Assembly: GCF_021730445.1 (NCBI RefSeq)
Contig: NZ_JADNRM010000006.1
Span: forward strand, 110,997 to 174,996
Source: Phocaeicola faecalis
Lineage (GTDB): Bacteria; Bacteroidota; Bacteroidia; Bacteroidales; Bacteroidaceae
DNA length: 64,000 bases
Direction of reading: 5' to 3'
The number at the start of each line of letters is the position of its first letter. Position 1 is the first letter of the stretch. This document shows, piece after piece, positions 63,954-64,000 of this stretch. A program made the translations under genes and the position numbers. Under the pieces are notes generated by a model. That model was given only the letters and a program-made list of their open reading frames with translations, was not told where the DNA came from and made no database searches.

Positions 63954-64000
63954 TTATCTTTTTTTCAATTTAAGTTTCACCAATACCGGGTTGCTGTCTT
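63954..64000 (-). CDS. C-terminus of a third propeller lipoprotein (partial)
   Basis: The minus strand reads DSNPVLVKLKLKKR and a TAA at 63954-63956, almost the same DNA as the end of the propeller gene at 61370. It is the 3' end of another tandem paralogue whose body lies beyond the window. Confidence 0.7.
   Translation of the reverse strand, partial: DSNPVLVKLKLKKR

Overview
The window looks like a chromosomal segment of a gut Bacteroides species. The support is SusC/SusD outer-membrane pairs, many secreted glycoside hydrolases, FecI/FecR-type regulation, tandem six-bladed propeller lipoproteins, a Bacteroides-type Krebs-cycle operon, and promoters of the Bacteroidetes form (TTG, 18-21 bases, TAnnTTTG) instead of -35/-10 boxes. 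Several gene starts were chosen because such a promoter sits on top of an earlier in-frame start.

Layout. 1-2.7 kb: a truncated amidohydrolase and an aldo/keto reductase (probable sugar dehydrogenase plus lactonase), divergent from a LacI regulator. 2.7-5.9 kb: a VirE_N/VapE/DUF3874 gene and a DUF6078 gene, bracketed by diverged inverted repeats rich in the heptamer CTCTCA(T/C). 6-6.4 kb: a hotdog thioesterase. 6.4-22.4 kb: a polysaccharide utilization locus on the minus strand (ECF sigma, FecR, SusC with STN domain, SusD, lipoprotein, a broken gene, GH35, a second putative hydrolase, GH110), fitting alpha-1,3-galactose-capped host glycans. 22.5-29.3 kb: an SF1 helicase, then aconitase, isocitrate dehydrogenase and citrate synthase in one operon. 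29.6-32.5 kb: a three-gene steroid or bile-acid operon (5-alpha-reductase, OYE-type reductase, short-chain dehydrogenase). 32.6-38.5 kb: an EamA transporter, an ATPase plus DUF4435 (TOPRIM) pair resembling anti-phage modules, DoxX, an MscS channel and a HAD phosphatase.

38.5-45.5 kb: a type II-C CRISPR-Cas locus. A tracrRNA gene diverges from a 1504-residue Cas9. A broken RhuM-like gene follows, then Cas1, Cas2, and an array of seven intact 47-base repeats plus one degenerate repeat with seven spacers. The tracrRNA anti-repeat fixes crRNA transcription on the minus strand. On that strand every intact repeat contains TTG, 19 bases, TATCTTTG, which is a Bacteroides promoter. This suggests each crRNA has its own promoter inside the repeat, as known for Neisseria and Campylobacter but built on a different sigma-factor consensus.

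45.6-64 kb: a nitroreductase, a broken propeller lipoprotein, a sodium-pumping decarboxylase operon (gamma, alpha with biotin domain, beta), a MITE-like element, a pectin-type group (GH43, DUF4861, GH28), fabI, a GldB-like lipoprotein, a tetrapyrrole-methylase-family enzyme, an AT-rich clan CD protease with a companion lipoprotein, a remnant of a second VapE-type gene, and a row of propeller lipoproteins running off the right edge.
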